DNA of 50,604 bases, taken from assembly GCF_004016445.2 (NCBI RefSeq), contig NZ_SADT02000010.1, positions 19,398-70,001 on the forward strand. The letters run 5' to 3'. The notes beneath the pieces were generated by a model that was not told where the DNA came from, did no database searches, and was given only the letters and a program-made list of their open reading frames with translations. Source of the DNA: Mesorhizobium sp. M2E.F.Ca.ET.219.01.1.1. Lineage in GTDB: Bacteria; Pseudomonadota; Alphaproteobacteria; Rhizobiales; Rhizobiaceae. The translations under genes were made by a program, and so were the position numbers. Below are positions 9,008 to 17,711 of this stretch, in pieces. How positions within the stretch are numbered: position 1 is the stretch's first letter; the number at the start of each line of letters is the position of its first letter.

Positions 9008-9092
9008 CGTTTCTCTCTCCCTGACCGGATCGGGGTGGGGGCTCCTCCTTCTCCCATGCTGCGCTCCGGTCGAGCGCTGCTGTCATCTCGGA

Positions 9093-9107
9093 GCAAGCGC
9101 CGTGCCA
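9093..9107 (-). promoter_or_regulatory. Sigma-54 (-24/-12) promoter of dctA
   Basis: The minus strand reads TGGCACGGCGCTTGC, an exact match to the TGGCAC-N5-TTGC consensus recognised by RpoN holoenzyme. It lies about 85 bp before the dctA start. Slightly upstream, 9138-9151 holds a GTGC-N6-GCAC dyad that could be an activator site, though it is closer than usual. I found no TGT-N10-ACA NifA site in the 9108-9384 interval, so DctD is the likelier activator. Nothing else was recognised in the 9108-9384 gap. Confidence 0.85.
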
Positions 9108-9384
9108 ACTGGACGCCTGTCCCGTCCAGCGAGATTGGTGCAGTTGCGCACTGGAACCCTCCACCTTGCCGGAATTCTGCACTCGAGGCTCGCCAAAGAT
9201 CGCGTCTGAGGAAGTGCTTCATCAGAGAGGGAATTGACCAGGTCGCCTTGCGCCCGTGCCCTTTGATGTTCGCCGCAGATCGACTGCCGGTTGCCTTGGT
9301 GACTTTGGTTTGTCAGTTTTGGAACGGAATGCGCGCAAACTGCAGGATATCCTACACGCCCATCAGAGCACGCGGTACAAGCGA

Positions 9385-10146
9385 TTAAGCGTAGGAGCGC
9401 ATTGAATCTCCGAGGTCAAAAAATCTTGAATAAGGTCCGCGTGCGAAGTGAATCCGCAACTCGTCAAAGTTCTCCACCGTTTGATCAAGCGGTCGCGTTT
9501 CCTGGCGCTGCAAGATGGCGTTATCTGATGGCTCAAGCGCTGGAACGCCCAGGAAATCCCAAACCGCTCCCAAGCATTGGGCAGGTTCGTGAAGTAGGCT
9601 CTCGTATTCCATTACAAGCAGGTTGGTCGACGTGAAGGAGTCCATAACGCGAGCGTGAAAATCGTCGGCGGCTTTGAAATAAGCCTCACAGTCGGCGATT
9701 GACAACCTGACGCTCGGTGGCCGAGCGGTATCGTTGTCCGAGCTGAACTTCAGCCACTGACCGCTTTCCCTGGCCTGCACAAAGGATCGGAGCGATTCCA
9801 ATACGTTTCGGCGAACAACGAGGATGACCTTGAGTGCTGGCCAACGAGCTAATTCCGCAAAGAATGCTGGACGCTCGCGAAACTGAGGTTCATTGATCTT
9901 GCAGCCAAGATGCGTCACATTCTTGTAGTCGCGCATAGGGCAGCGCACATAGGCAAGCTCAAGAAGCTCGCGATCCGTGCCTAGCAGGCGATCCGTGCTG
10001 GGCCAATTGGGATCATATTCGTTTAGCAACTCACCGTTACTCAGAACGGTCGGATGCTCGTTTAGCAATTCTTCTAAATAGTGTGTTCCGGTCCTTGGCA
10101 TAGCAAGGATCACAAAAGGCTCAGGAGTTGGTTCGTTGTGGGTCAT
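9385..10146 (-). CDS. nodH: NodH, Nod-factor sulfotransferase
   Basis: NodH transfers sulfate from PAPS to the 6-OH of the reducing-end glucosamine of the Nod factor, a host-range determinant. The protein is 253 aa from the ATG MTHNEPTPEP, close to Sinorhizobium NodH in length. It carries the 5'-phosphosulfate-binding loop region at its start (FVILAMPRTGTHYLEELLNE), NGELLNEYDPNWP, GCKINEPQFRERP, the 3'-phosphate-binding region VILVVRRNVLESLRSFVQAR, and QETRPLDQTVENF near the end. It lies about 290 bp after nodJ on the same strand and has no recognisable nod box, so it may be the last gene of nodABCIJH. PAPS synthesis genes (nodPQ or cys) are not in the window. Confidence 0.95.
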   Translation of the reverse strand: MTHNEPTPEPFVILAMPRTGTHYLEELLNEHPTVLSNGELLNEYDPNWPSTDRLLGTDRELLELAYVRCPMRDYKNVTHLGCKINEPQFRERPAFFAELARWPALKVILVVRRNVLESLRSFVQARESGQWLKFSSDNDTARPPSVRLSIADCEAYFKAADDFHARVMDSFTSTNLLVMEYESLLHEPAQCLGAVWDFLGVPALEPSDNAILQRQETRPLDQTVENFDELRIHFARGPYSRFFDLGDSMRSYA

Positions 10147-10435
10147 TGCATGTGTATCCAACTAAATAATGGCCGCGACGGTCTGGGGACGCGCACAAGA
10201 AGCTTGGCTGCTATCGCTTGAACGCTCCGGGTGGGTCCGCGCGCCTCACCACCCAGCCTGTACTCCGAGGTGTGGTCGCGAAGATGGGCGCGTGCCTGCA
10301 GCGGCTGGGTGGCGCCCGGCTTCGGCGTTGTTGTACCACTCGCGATTCCTGGCACACGCATGCCTCCGGGCCGCTGGGGGCAGTTTGCAATCCGGCATTG
10401 CGGACCTCCTTCTCGTTGATGGGCGTAGGTAAGCG

Positions 10436-11224
10436 TCAACGCATTAGTCGTCGATGAAACAGTCCAGCCGACAGAAAAAAAGGCAATACAGCGAACATGC
10501 AAAGTGCGCCTATATGCAGCCCTACATTGTCGCCCAGGCGGCCGAGCATCACCGGACGGATTAGATCGATAGAATTCGCCAGCGGCGAGAAGGCCGCAAT
10601 CTGCTGAAACACTCCTGGCAATTGGCCGACTGGAAAAACCGCGCCCGAAAGGAACAGCATGGGTGTGATGACAAGCGTCTGATAGAAAATAAAATAGTGA
10701 TAACTGGGCGCGAGCGCGATGACGAGCATGGCCAGGCTCGCAAAGGCGAACCCGGTGAGAGCGATGACCGGCAGCACGTAGAGAACCGACGTCCACGCGG
10801 CATAACCTAGCGCGGCGGCAACAATCGCAATTGTCGTACCGGCCAGAAAGGCCTTTGTGGCTGCCCAGGTCAATTCACCGAGAACGATGTCGCCGAGGGT
10901 AAGTTGTGTGTGCAGGATTGCTTCCCAAGTGCCCTGATCGCGCATTCGACCGAAAACCGCGTAAATTGTTTCGAAGGTTGATGCTGTCATCGCGCTCGTC
11001 GCAACCATGCCGGCTGCCAGAAAGGCGATGTAGGATGCACCTTCGATGCGGCCTACCAACAGTCCAAGGCCAGTGCCGAGCCCGAAAAGGTAAATCATCG
11101 GATCAGCAAGGGTGCCGAGCATTGAAGCAAATGCCACCTTCTTCCATGCCAGATGATTGCGGCGCCACACCGCGATCCAGTTCCAGGCGTTGGCGGGTAG
11201 AGCGGCCGCAAAACGTTCACCCAT
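10436..11224 (-). CDS. nodJ: NodJ, ABC-2-type permease for Nod-factor export
   Basis: NodJ is the membrane subunit that, with the NodI ATPase, exports lipochitooligosaccharides across the inner membrane. The 262 aa length is typical. About six hydrophobic segments are visible (e.g. DPMIYLFGLGTGLGLLVG, YIAFLAAGMVATSAM, FYQTLVITPMLFLSGAVFPV). The last of these is the characteristic ABC-2 transporter stretch, with LPGVFQQIAAFSPLANSIDL after it. It begins 3 bp after the nodI stop, so the two are co-transcribed and probably translationally coupled. The 10165-10435 interval after it shows no gene I recognise. Confidence 0.95.
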   Translation of the reverse strand: MGERFAAALPANAWNWIAVWRRNHLAWKKVAFASMLGTLADPMIYLFGLGTGLGLLVGRIEGASYIAFLAAGMVATSAMTASTFETIYAVFGRMRDQGTWEAILHTQLTLGDIVLGELTWAATKAFLAGTTIAIVAAALGYAAWTSVLYVLPVIALTGFAFASLAMLVIALAPSYHYFIFYQTLVITPMLFLSGAVFPVGQLPGVFQQIAAFSPLANSIDLIRPVMLGRLGDNVGLHIGALCMFAVLPFFLSAGLFHRRLMR

Positions 11225-11227
11225 TGC

Positions 11228-12142
11228 TCACTTCTCCATCTCACGTCCGGTTAACCTCAAGAAAACGTCCTCCAGACTGGGTGGACGCTCTAGAATACGC
11301 AGACCCGCTCGACCGCGAAGCTGGATGCGCACATCCTCCGGCTCAGGCGCATAGCAAAAGAGCGTCTCGCCGCTTACCTCGACACGCTGAACGTACGGTC
11401 TGATCAGCGAAATCAGCTCCTGTGGATTGCCGCCGAAGATCTCGATCACGTTGCACCCAATGTACTCGTCGATCAGCGCATGAGGACTGCCCTCGGCGAT
11501 CTTGCGTCCCCGCTCGAGAACACACAGCCGATCACAAAGCCGCTCAGCCTCTTCCATGAAATGGGTGGTCAAAATGATCGTTTTTCCGCTCGCCAGCAGG
11601 AAACGAAGTCGCTCCCAGATCAGATGGCGGGCATGCGGGTCGAGGCCGGTCGTGGGCTCATCCATCACAAGCAACTGGGGGTCGTTGATCAGAGCACGTG
11701 CCAGCGTCAGGCGCCGCTTCATCCCGCCGGATAGCAGGCCGACACGTGAATCCGCCTTGCTCTCAAGGCGAGCGAACTCGAGGAGCCGTGGGATGACGGC
11801 GTTGATCTCTCTTGTACTCATGCCGAAGTAGCGCCCGAACACCAACAGGTTCTCGCGTACCGTAAATTCCAGGTCGAGATTGTCGAACTGCGGGACCACG
11901 CCTATGCCCTTGCGGGCCAAGCGGCTGCGTGCCGGCACTGGTAGACCGAGGACTGTTATATCACCCGCGTCAGGCCGGGTCATACCGAGGAGCATACGCG
12001 CAATCGTGCTCTTGCCTGCGCCGTTCGGCCCCAGCAGACCGAAGCACTCTCCCGATGCAACGGTGAAGGACAGCCCGTCCACAACGAGCTTGTTTCCGAA
12101 TAATTTGGTTACGCCGGTAAGGTCGATTGCTACATTGGACAT
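11228..12142 (-). CDS. nodI: NodI, ABC transporter ATPase for Nod-factor export
   Basis: This is the ATP-binding subunit of the NodIJ exporter, 304 aa. It shows Walker A GPNGAGKST (residues about 39-47), the signature LSGGMKRRLTLA, Walker B LLVMDEPTTGLD and the H-loop LTTHFME. A C-terminal extension (about residues 230-304) ends LEDVFLRLTGRE, as in DRA-type exporters. It starts about 260 bp after nodC; that spacer carries no recognisable gene and no nod box, so transcription probably reads through from nodC. The ATG at 12142 (MSNVAIDLTG) is the best-supported start. Confidence 0.95.
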   Translation of the reverse strand: MSNVAIDLTGVTKLFGNKLVVDGLSFTVASGECFGLLGPNGAGKSTIARMLLGMTRPDAGDITVLGLPVPARSRLARKGIGVVPQFDNLDLEFTVRENLLVFGRYFGMSTREINAVIPRLLEFARLESKADSRVGLLSGGMKRRLTLARALINDPQLLVMDEPTTGLDPHARHLIWERLRFLLASGKTIILTTHFMEEAERLCDRLCVLERGRKIAEGSPHALIDEYIGCNVIEIFGGNPQELISLIRPYVQRVEVSGETLFCYAPEPEDVRIQLRGRAGLRILERPPSLEDVFLRLTGREMEK

Positions 12143-12402
12143 GCGTCTATCTCAAGCGGAATGAGTCCGATTGGCCACCGGCAGCTTACTTGCGAATTCT
12201 GGTTCAGAGCAGGCCACCGCCTTGAGATGGCACCTTTGGAAAGTCGCGGCCGGAGCGACGCGTGTATCGCTTCCGCCAAAGAATAACGTCAAGATGCCAC
12301 GTGTCGCTTCCAGATAGTTCCCGTTCTGACCATAGGTAACTCGAAAGCTTCACCCCGTGTCGACTGACACAACTTACTCGGTCACTCGGCGCTGCAAGGC
12401 CG

Positions 12403-13728
12403 TCAGACTTCACCAGCTGTGAGCGAAAGATCTGCAGTATGAAGTGACTCCGCAATTCCAGAATTGCCCGCAGCATTTGCTCCGGCAAGCGGCATCGCGC
12501 TTGTGATTTCCTTTGTGCTCCTGTTGGGCAGGGGAACACTTTTACGCGACAGCCAATCGCTATTGCTCAATGTACACAGGGCGTAAGCCTTCAAGGGGAT
12601 CAACAGGAATATCCTGATTAACGCGTGCATTGAATAGCCGATGAATCGAAGCTGCCGAGTGCGGAAAGATAACACCGTAGATCTGATTATGGTCATCGTG
12701 ACAATAGCCAGCACCGTCCACCAATTTACTGTATGTGAAAATAGTAGCTCACCGAGCGCCGTTACTACCGCGATGCCGAGCAACAATGGGCCGAGATTCT
12801 CTCCCATCACATCCAAAGTTAGATAGCGATCCAGGCCACGCAGTAGACCTCGCGCAAGCATCGTGTCCCGGAAGGTGCTTCGTGCCCAGCGGAGTTGTTG
12901 GCGCAAATAAGGTCCCATCTTGTCCGGAACGACTGTCGCCGCGACGGCACCTGGAACGTACTCGGTTCGAAAGCCTGCTTTCAGCATGAGGATCGTAAGA
13001 TGACGGTCTTCACCGAAGTCGCTTGGTTTCCCCCTGAACAGCTGCGTCTCGTATTGATCCAGCAGAGAAAGGAGACAAGACCGGCGGTACATTGCACATG
13101 GGCCGCAGCAGCACATGACCGCACCAAAGCGACCTTGCGCCGCGCGCTCCTCATTGCAAGCCAGCCAGTATTCCATATCGATCAATCGGGTCAACCAAGT
13201 GTCGCTGCGGTTGTATGCCGTCAGCTGGCCCATGGCCGCTCCGACCATGGAATCCCGCATTTTTACTGCAAGCTTTGTGATGACGTCGGACGCAAGTGTC
13301 GTGTCAGAGTCGACGCTGAGCACGAAATCTCCAGATGAGCGGCGGATGGCGGCGATCTGCGCCTTGCGTTTGCCAACATTCTCGCGGAGCAGAATGAAAT
13401 TGAATCTCGGGTCGCCCTCGTAGGCGTGATGTACCGGGATGACGGCATTACGATTTCCAGAACCGTCGTCAACCAGATAGACCTGAAATGTTCCGGCGTA
13501 ATCTTGATTTGCAATGGAAGCTAAACACGCCGCGAGTGTGCGCGGGTCCTCATTGTAGCAGGGGATAATGACATCCACGCTCGGCCAACGGTCGGATCCG
13601 AACAAGCTTTCCGACGGCGGCGTAACATTTTCCGGTTGGGAGTAGACCGCTTGCATGCCTCTGTAAACAGTCGAGAGCACCGCATAAGACGAAACGGCAA
13701 CAGTACTGGCTGTGGTGAGAAGGTCCAT
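12403..13728 (-). CDS. nodC: NodC, chitooligosaccharide synthase
   Basis: NodC polymerises UDP-GlcNAc into the beta-1,4 chitin backbone of Nod factors and fixes chain length. The 441 aa length is normal. It is a family-2 glycosyltransferase with an N-terminal membrane segment and a C-terminal membrane region. Processive GT2 motifs are visible: VIIPCYNEDPRTL, VDSDTTLASD (D,D sugar-nucleotide binding), GEDRHLT (catalytic base) and QQLRWARSTF (QxxRW). The start is 15 bp after the nodB stop. The extreme C-terminus (after about residue 400) is hydrophilic and variable, as usual for NodC. Confidence 0.97.
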   Translation of the reverse strand: MDLLTTASTVAVSSYAVLSTVYRGMQAVYSQPENVTPPSESLFGSDRWPSVDVIIPCYNEDPRTLAACLASIANQDYAGTFQVYLVDDGSGNRNAVIPVHHAYEGDPRFNFILLRENVGKRKAQIAAIRRSSGDFVLSVDSDTTLASDVITKLAVKMRDSMVGAAMGQLTAYNRSDTWLTRLIDMEYWLACNEERAAQGRFGAVMCCCGPCAMYRRSCLLSLLDQYETQLFRGKPSDFGEDRHLTILMLKAGFRTEYVPGAVAATVVPDKMGPYLRQQLRWARSTFRDTMLARGLLRGLDRYLTLDVMGENLGPLLLGIAVVTALGELLFSHTVNWWTVLAIVTMTIIRSTVLSFRTRQLRFIGYSMHALIRIFLLIPLKAYALCTLSNSDWLSRKSVPLPNRSTKEITSAMPLAGANAAGNSGIAESLHTADLSLTAGEV

Positions 13729-13743
13729 AGGATCTCTGTTTGT

Positions 13744-14403
13744 TCAGGGGTGTTGAGGAAGTGATCGGATTACAAATCCGCGGCCGTGCAATTCTGGAAT
13801 TAGGCGTGACAACGCTGTCACCGTCTGGTCGCGCAGACTGGCTTGATTGCCTGGTTGCAATTCGTCGGGAGCGCACCCGTCGTGCAACAGCACGATTGCG
13901 CCCGGCCGGATATCGGCGAGCACTCTGTCGACGATGGCGTCAACGCCGGGGCGAGACCAGTCGCGTGGATCAATGGACCAATGGACGGGCGCCAATGCCG
14001 CACCCGCTGATGCAGCGATTACTTCTTCGGTCCAGATGCCATACGGTGCACGAAAGTACCGAACCATGGCCTGCGGGCAAGCCATCCCTATGACTCTGTT
14101 TGCCTCAACTATCTGGCAGTCGACTTCGACGGACCCGCATTTGGCCAGGTCCGGATGAGTCATCGTGTGGTTGGCTATACCGTGCCCGTCTGTAATAATT
14201 CGGCGAACGAGTTCCGGCTCGTCGGCCGCGTAGGCCCCAACAACGAAGAAGGTCGCCGTCACCTGATGTTGCGCCAGCACATTGAGTATCTGCGGTGTGA
14301 AAAATGAATTGGGACCATCGTCAAACGTCAGATAGACGCTGCGCTCTGCAGTGCCATCGGCATTGTCACTCTGCCCTTCGCATATGTAGTCCAGAGGCTT
14401 CAT
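13744..14403 (-). CDS. nodB: NodB, chitooligosaccharide deacetylase
   Basis: NodB removes the acetyl group from the non-reducing-end GlcNAc so that NodA can acylate it. The protein is 219 aa from the ATG MKPLDYICEG, overlapping the nodA stop by 4 bp (ATGA), which favours this start over the longer frame. It is a carbohydrate esterase family 4 protein. Motif 1 is LTFDDGPN, motif 2 is HTMTHPDL (metal-binding HxxxH), motif 3 is RAPYG, and IVLLHDG is near the end. It is the second gene of the nodABC operon. nodB adjoining nodA and nodC contrasts with Mesorhizobium loti MAFF303099, where nodB is separate. Confidence 0.97.
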   Translation of the reverse strand: MKPLDYICEGQSDNADGTAERSVYLTFDDGPNSFFTPQILNVLAQHQVTATFFVVGAYAADEPELVRRIITDGHGIANHTMTHPDLAKCGSVEVDCQIVEANRVIGMACPQAMVRYFRAPYGIWTEEVIAASAGAALAPVHWSIDPRDWSRPGVDAIVDRVLADIRPGAIVLLHDGCAPDELQPGNQASLRDQTVTALSRLIPELHGRGFVIRSLPQHP

Positions 14404-14990
14404 AGTTCCGGACCGTTCCGGTCGATCAGGGTACCGGACGGCCACTCGTCCATCGAGCGTCCGATCGGCGAAACCAACACGAGTACGTCTTCCAGGCGCG
14501 TGGGCGGCAGGTCGGGATGCACATCTGGACGGGTCGATCGTACGCGAACGCCCGACACAATGTTCGCGAGGCCGGCTCTGCAGAATCTTTCGACATGGTT
14601 TCGCAGCGCGTGCCGAACCGTGCCGAAAGCGAATGGAACACCCAACTGATGGAGCACTGGGTACGCCACGCGCATCGAAAAACCGATTCCGAGCCCTTCA
14701 AGATCCGGACGAACCGCGTACAGGCCCAATTCAGCGACGATCAAGTCGACCTCGCCAACTTTGATGAAGCGCCGCAGCATGCCGATGTGAGCCGCTACCC
14801 CATGCGCGTCGTAGCCGATTGCGCGGAATTCCGGCCTCGCGCCGGCCCAACTGCGGCCGCCTTCGAATGGCTCCGCGTTGAAGGCGCCAGTCCGTCCATA
14901 GGTCTTTCGAAAAAAGTCGGAGAGTTCGACATGGTCGGCCAGTTGCAGCTCATTTTCCCAGCACAACTTCCAATCGACATTCGGGCGCAT
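14400..14990 (-). CDS. nodA: NodA, Nod-factor N-acyltransferase
   Basis: NodA transfers the fatty acid from an acyl carrier protein (NodF for special acyl chains, AcpP for common ones) to the free amino group made by NodB. The 196 aa length from MRPNVDWKLCWENELQ matches the family; an upstream in-frame start would add 16 atypical residues. Conserved NodA stretches include FFRKTYGRTGAFNAEPFEG, SWAGARPE, LIVAELGLYAVRPDLEGLGI and GVPFAFGTVRHALRNH, ending LIDRNGPEL. It is the first gene after the nod box at 15225-15270, with a 234 bp leader. Two broken copies of its 5' end precede nodF in both repeat copies. Confidence 0.97.
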   Translation of the reverse strand: MRPNVDWKLCWENELQLADHVELSDFFRKTYGRTGAFNAEPFEGGRSWAGARPEFRAIGYDAHGVAAHIGMLRRFIKVGEVDLIVAELGLYAVRPDLEGLGIGFSMRVAYPVLHQLGVPFAFGTVRHALRNHVERFCRAGLANIVSGVRVRSTRPDVHPDLPPTRLEDVLVLVSPIGRSMDEWPSGTLIDRNGPEL

Positions 14991-15224
14991 GGAAGACCTC
15001 ACCTTGGAGCTGTCTGGTTGAGATAAATGTCCAAGCATTGGTTAAATAATTGGCATCGCACCAACGGGGCGTAACTTGTGGAGACCGCCGAAAGACCAAG
15101 CCGTAATGCAGATGCGACTGACTTTGTGCGCCCCGCACACCAGATGATGCTCCTCGGATCCAACGCAACCATGGGAACTACCTATCTTTCCAACTTGAAG
15201 CGCCTCTATGGGACCTGCAGCAAA

Positions 15225-15270
15225 AACGGTAAAATCCTTTGTTTAGATGAAAGGTATCCACGCTTTGGAT
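15225..15270 (-). promoter_or_regulatory. nod box of the nodABCIJ operon
   Basis: The minus strand reads ATCCAAAGCGTGGATACC, TTTC, ATCTAAACAAAGGATTTT, then ACCGTT. It matches the nod-box halves in the same spacing as the other three. NodD binding here drives nodABC, nodIJ and possibly nodH. The start codon of a nodD remnant lies immediately on the other side. Confidence 0.9.
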
Positions 15271-15280
15271 AACTGGGCGA

Positions 15281-15840
15281 ATGCGTTCCATATGGCTGGT
15301 CAATTATCGTCGTCACGCTCGAGGCACTTCTGACGAAGCGCAAAGCTCACGCCCGCGGCACGCGCGGCCGTTGCCGGGCCGCGCGATTATCTCCGTAAGA
15401 GCCGAGCGGAGCTCAGACACGACGATTGATCAGAATCTGATTCGCGGGTTCAGTATCTCTTTCGTGTATCCAGCTCTGGGCTGTCCTTTGGCGGGAGTTA
15501 GGTTCGCCCAGGTTCTGAGCCTGGGGCGTCGGCCCGTTCGCCGCACAGGCTCCTTCGCACATCGTCGAGGCCGAGAAAGAGGGGGCCACACAGCTCCCCC
15601 TGTACTTTCCACCACCCGACACCAGCGCTCACCCAGGGCGCCGGCCTTGCTCACCTCAACGGATAGCGCACTCGCGCCGCTTCACGATTAAAAGAATTCT
15701 ACAAGCAGATGCCTGTTTGATCGTGAGACGTCCGCTGCCAATTCCCGCATCGCAGAGGCAGCCAATAGCGCTCGCTTCACATAGTGGTCCGGCAAGCAGC
15801 TAGATACGACAGGTGACCTCAAATGAGGCGTCTTGCATGG
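15281..15840 (+). pseudogene. nodD: nodD remnant 3, internally decayed
   Basis: The first 130 bases align with the start of intact nodD, with substitutions and gaps: ATGCGTTCC, then CGTCGTCACGCTCGAGGCAC and TCTGACGAAGCGCAAA. They continue to a GCGCGATTAT segment (the RDYFRDE region). The middle (about 15421-15700) shows no match I can find. From about 15715 the sequence again resembles the nodD 3' end: CGTCCGCTGCCAATTCCC corresponds to the LPLPFP codons, and TCCGGCAAGCAGCTAGAT to the DPASIW codons. The whole span is about 560 bp instead of 918, and it runs into the repeat that begins at 15793. Because the same 3' tail opens this window at position 1, another nodD remnant probably lies just left of the window. 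Confidence 0.75.
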
Positions 15841-15843
15841 CTT

Positions 15844-17052
15844 CTACACCTGCCTGAATGCCAGAACTGCGTTCGTACCGCCCATGGCGAAGGCGTTGCT
15901 CATGGCGACGCGCACCTTGCGCTCGCGCGGCACATTGGGTGTGATGTCGAGGTCGCAAGCGGGATCTGGCTCGCGATAGTTGGCGGTCGGCGGCACGACG
16001 TCCTCTTGGATTGCCATCACGCAGGCGATCATTTCAAGCGCGCTCGCTGCGCCGAGGCAATGCGCGTGCGTGGACTTGGTGGAAGAGATGGACATCAAAT
16101 AAGCGTGGTTTCCAAACACACGCTTGATCGCCGCCGTTTCAGTCTGATCATTGCTTTTGGTACCGGTGCCGTGCGCGTTGAGGTAGTCGACGTCCTCGGC
16201 ATTCAGCCCGGCATCGGCAAGGCAGGCGCGCATCGCCGACGCTGGCCCCTCGACAGATGGCGCGGCAATGTGGAAGGCATCGGCGGAAAGGCCGACGCCG
16301 GCGATCTCGGCAAGAATTGTGGCACCACGCCTCGTGGCATGCTCGTAGCTTTCCAGCACGGCCATGCCCGCACCCTCGCCCAGCACCAGGCCCTTCCTAT
16401 CGGCGGAGAAGGGCCGGCAGGTATCGGGTGAAAGCACGCGCATTGCTTCCCATGCTTTCAGCACGCCCCATGCGAAGGGTGCGTCGCTGCCTCCGGAAAC
16501 CATTACGTCGGCCCGGCCCAGCTTGATCTGGTCCACCGCCGAGGCGATCGCATGGTTGGCCGAGGCACATGCGGAGGTCACCCCGAAGACCGGCCCGCGC
16601 AAGCCGAGGCTCAAGCTCACCTGGCCGGCGGCGGCGCTTGGCATCGTTTTGGGTACAGCGAGGATGCCAACTCGCCTCGCGCCGTCCAAAAGGAGGGCCC
16701 GGTAAGTTTCCTCCATCACATCCCAGCCCAAGCCGCCGACGCCCACTGTCGCGCCGAAGCGATGGGCATTCCCCTCGTCGCAGGAAAGTCCGGCCTGCCG
16801 CATGGCTTCGCGCGCTGCAAGCACGGCGAGCAAGCTGAAGCGGGCCATGGAGACGAACTGCTTGCGATTGATGTCGTGCTGGGGCAGCGCCTTGATCTCA
16901 GCGCCGGTCATGCCCTCCAGGTCATGAAGCTCGGAATTGGCGATCGGGCCGATGGCGGAGCGGCCTTCGCGCATCTCTTTCCACATAGAGGCGGCGTCGG
17001 TGCCCAGTCCGCACAGGCCGCCCACTCCGGTGATAACGACGCGCCTGTCCAT
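15844..17052 (-). CDS. nodE: NodE, beta-ketoacyl-ACP synthase, copy 2
   Basis: This is a 402 aa protein identical to the copy at 52-1260 except for Leu at residue 319 instead of Ser. That position is just before the SISSTK stretch preceding the Lys/His active-site region, so a mild effect is possible but not predictable. All catalytic motifs are intact, so both copies should be functional condensing enzymes. It abuts nodF copy 2. Two near-identical nodE genes may simply raise dosage of the acyl-chain pathway. Confidence 0.95.
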   Translation of the reverse strand: MDRRVVITGVGGLCGLGTDAASMWKEMREGRSAIGPIANSELHDLEGMTGAEIKALPQHDINRKQFVSMARFSLLAVLAAREAMRQAGLSCDEGNAHRFGATVGVGGLGWDVMEETYRALLLDGARRVGILAVPKTMPSAAAGQVSLSLGLRGPVFGVTSACASANHAIASAVDQIKLGRADVMVSGGSDAPFAWGVLKAWEAMRVLSPDTCRPFSADRKGLVLGEGAGMAVLESYEHATRRGATILAEIAGVGLSADAFHIAAPSVEGPASAMRACLADAGLNAEDVDYLNAHGTGTKSNDQTETAAIKRVFGNHAYLMSISSTKSTHAHCLGAASALEMIACVMAIQEDVVPPTANYREPDPACDLDITPNVPRERKVRVAMSNAFAMGGTNAVLAFRQV

Positions 17053-17334
17053 TCAAGCCTCCTTCGCAAGCAAGCCGCGGACGGCTTCCACGACGTCGCC
17101 GACATTCTTGAGATTGGACCAGGCATCGGCCGTGTTCATGTCGATCTTGATGCCGTAGGCCTGCTCCACATCCCAGAGGACGTCCGCCAAACCCAGCGAA
17201 TCAAACCCGAGCGCGTCCAGTTCCGTGGCGATTGTTATCTCGCCGACGAATGACGCAGGCATTCCCTCACCGCTCTCCGACTCGGCGCGTTTCTTGATCA
17301 GGGCAATGACGTCCGTTGCGAATTGATCGGCCAT
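17053..17334 (-). CDS. nodF: NodF, specialised acyl carrier protein, copy 2
   Basis: This is a 93 aa protein identical to copy 1 except for Ala27 in place of Thr27, in the loop before helix 2 and well away from Ser46 of the DSL phosphopantetheine site. It has the same AGGAAACAG ribosome-binding site and the same abutting junction with nodE. It is transcribed from the nod box at 17660-17707 through the decayed nodA leader. Confidence 0.95.
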   Translation of the reverse strand: MADQFATDVIALIKKRAESESGEGMPASFVGEITIATELDALGFDSLGLADVLWDVEQAYGIKIDMNTADAWSNLKNVGDVVEAVRGLLAKEA

Positions 17335-17431
17335 TCTGTTTCCTGTCTTTCTTTCCCGCGTTTCGACCTGGACGCGGCTCAGTTCCTGAGGCGCGCCGCG
17401 TCGCGAAAGCCATCACGCTTGGGCAACTGAC

Positions 17432-17608
17432 AAAGCCCAATGCTCATAAAGCCGGATCAGGTCCGGCCGGTGTGTGGCGTAGGTGCAGTATGACGATGTG
17501 AGCCGCTACACCGTGCGCGTCTCCCAGTCTGTCCATAGACTCGGAAGAAGTCGGACCCGGTCAGTTGCAACTCCCTTTCCCAGCACTCCACTGCCCGGTA
17601 GAGCGCAT
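17432..17608 (-). pseudogene. nodA: nodA 5' remnant between nod box and nodF, copy 2
   Basis: It has the same structure as the remnant at 1640-1816: a frameshifted NodA start, then CWERELQLTGSDFFRVYGQT, then DAHGVAAHI, with the rest deleted. It shares all indels with copy 1 and differs by one base. In this copy the reading frame upstream runs from the nod box straight into the fragment. Confidence 0.8.
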
Positions 17609-17659
17609 GAAAAATCTCCTTTCGGGCGGTTTCTGTTCTGCCCATGCAGGATTCCAGAA

Positions 17660-17707
17660 CATTGATGAAATCGTTTGTTTCGATGAAAGGCATCCACACT
17701 TTGGATG
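17660..17707 (-). promoter_or_regulatory. nod box of nodFE copy 2
   Basis: It is identical to the copy 1 nod box over the conserved core (ATCCAAAGTGTGGATG and ATCGAAACAAACGATTT). Copy 1 has about 55 extra bases between this box and the nodA remnant, so the leader lengths differ. Confidence 0.92.
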
Positions 17708-17711
17708 GTTG

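Larger units (their letters stand above)
15793..17634. repeat. Direct repeat, copy 2 (nodFE unit)
   Basis: This is the second copy of the segment at 1-1842. Similarity continues past a roughly 55 bp indel through the nod box to about 17837. Copies are in direct orientation, so homologous recombination between them would excise about 15.8 kb carrying nodD, dctA, nodH and nodABCIJ while leaving one nodFE. The same exchange in the other direction would amplify the block. Confidence 0.97.
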
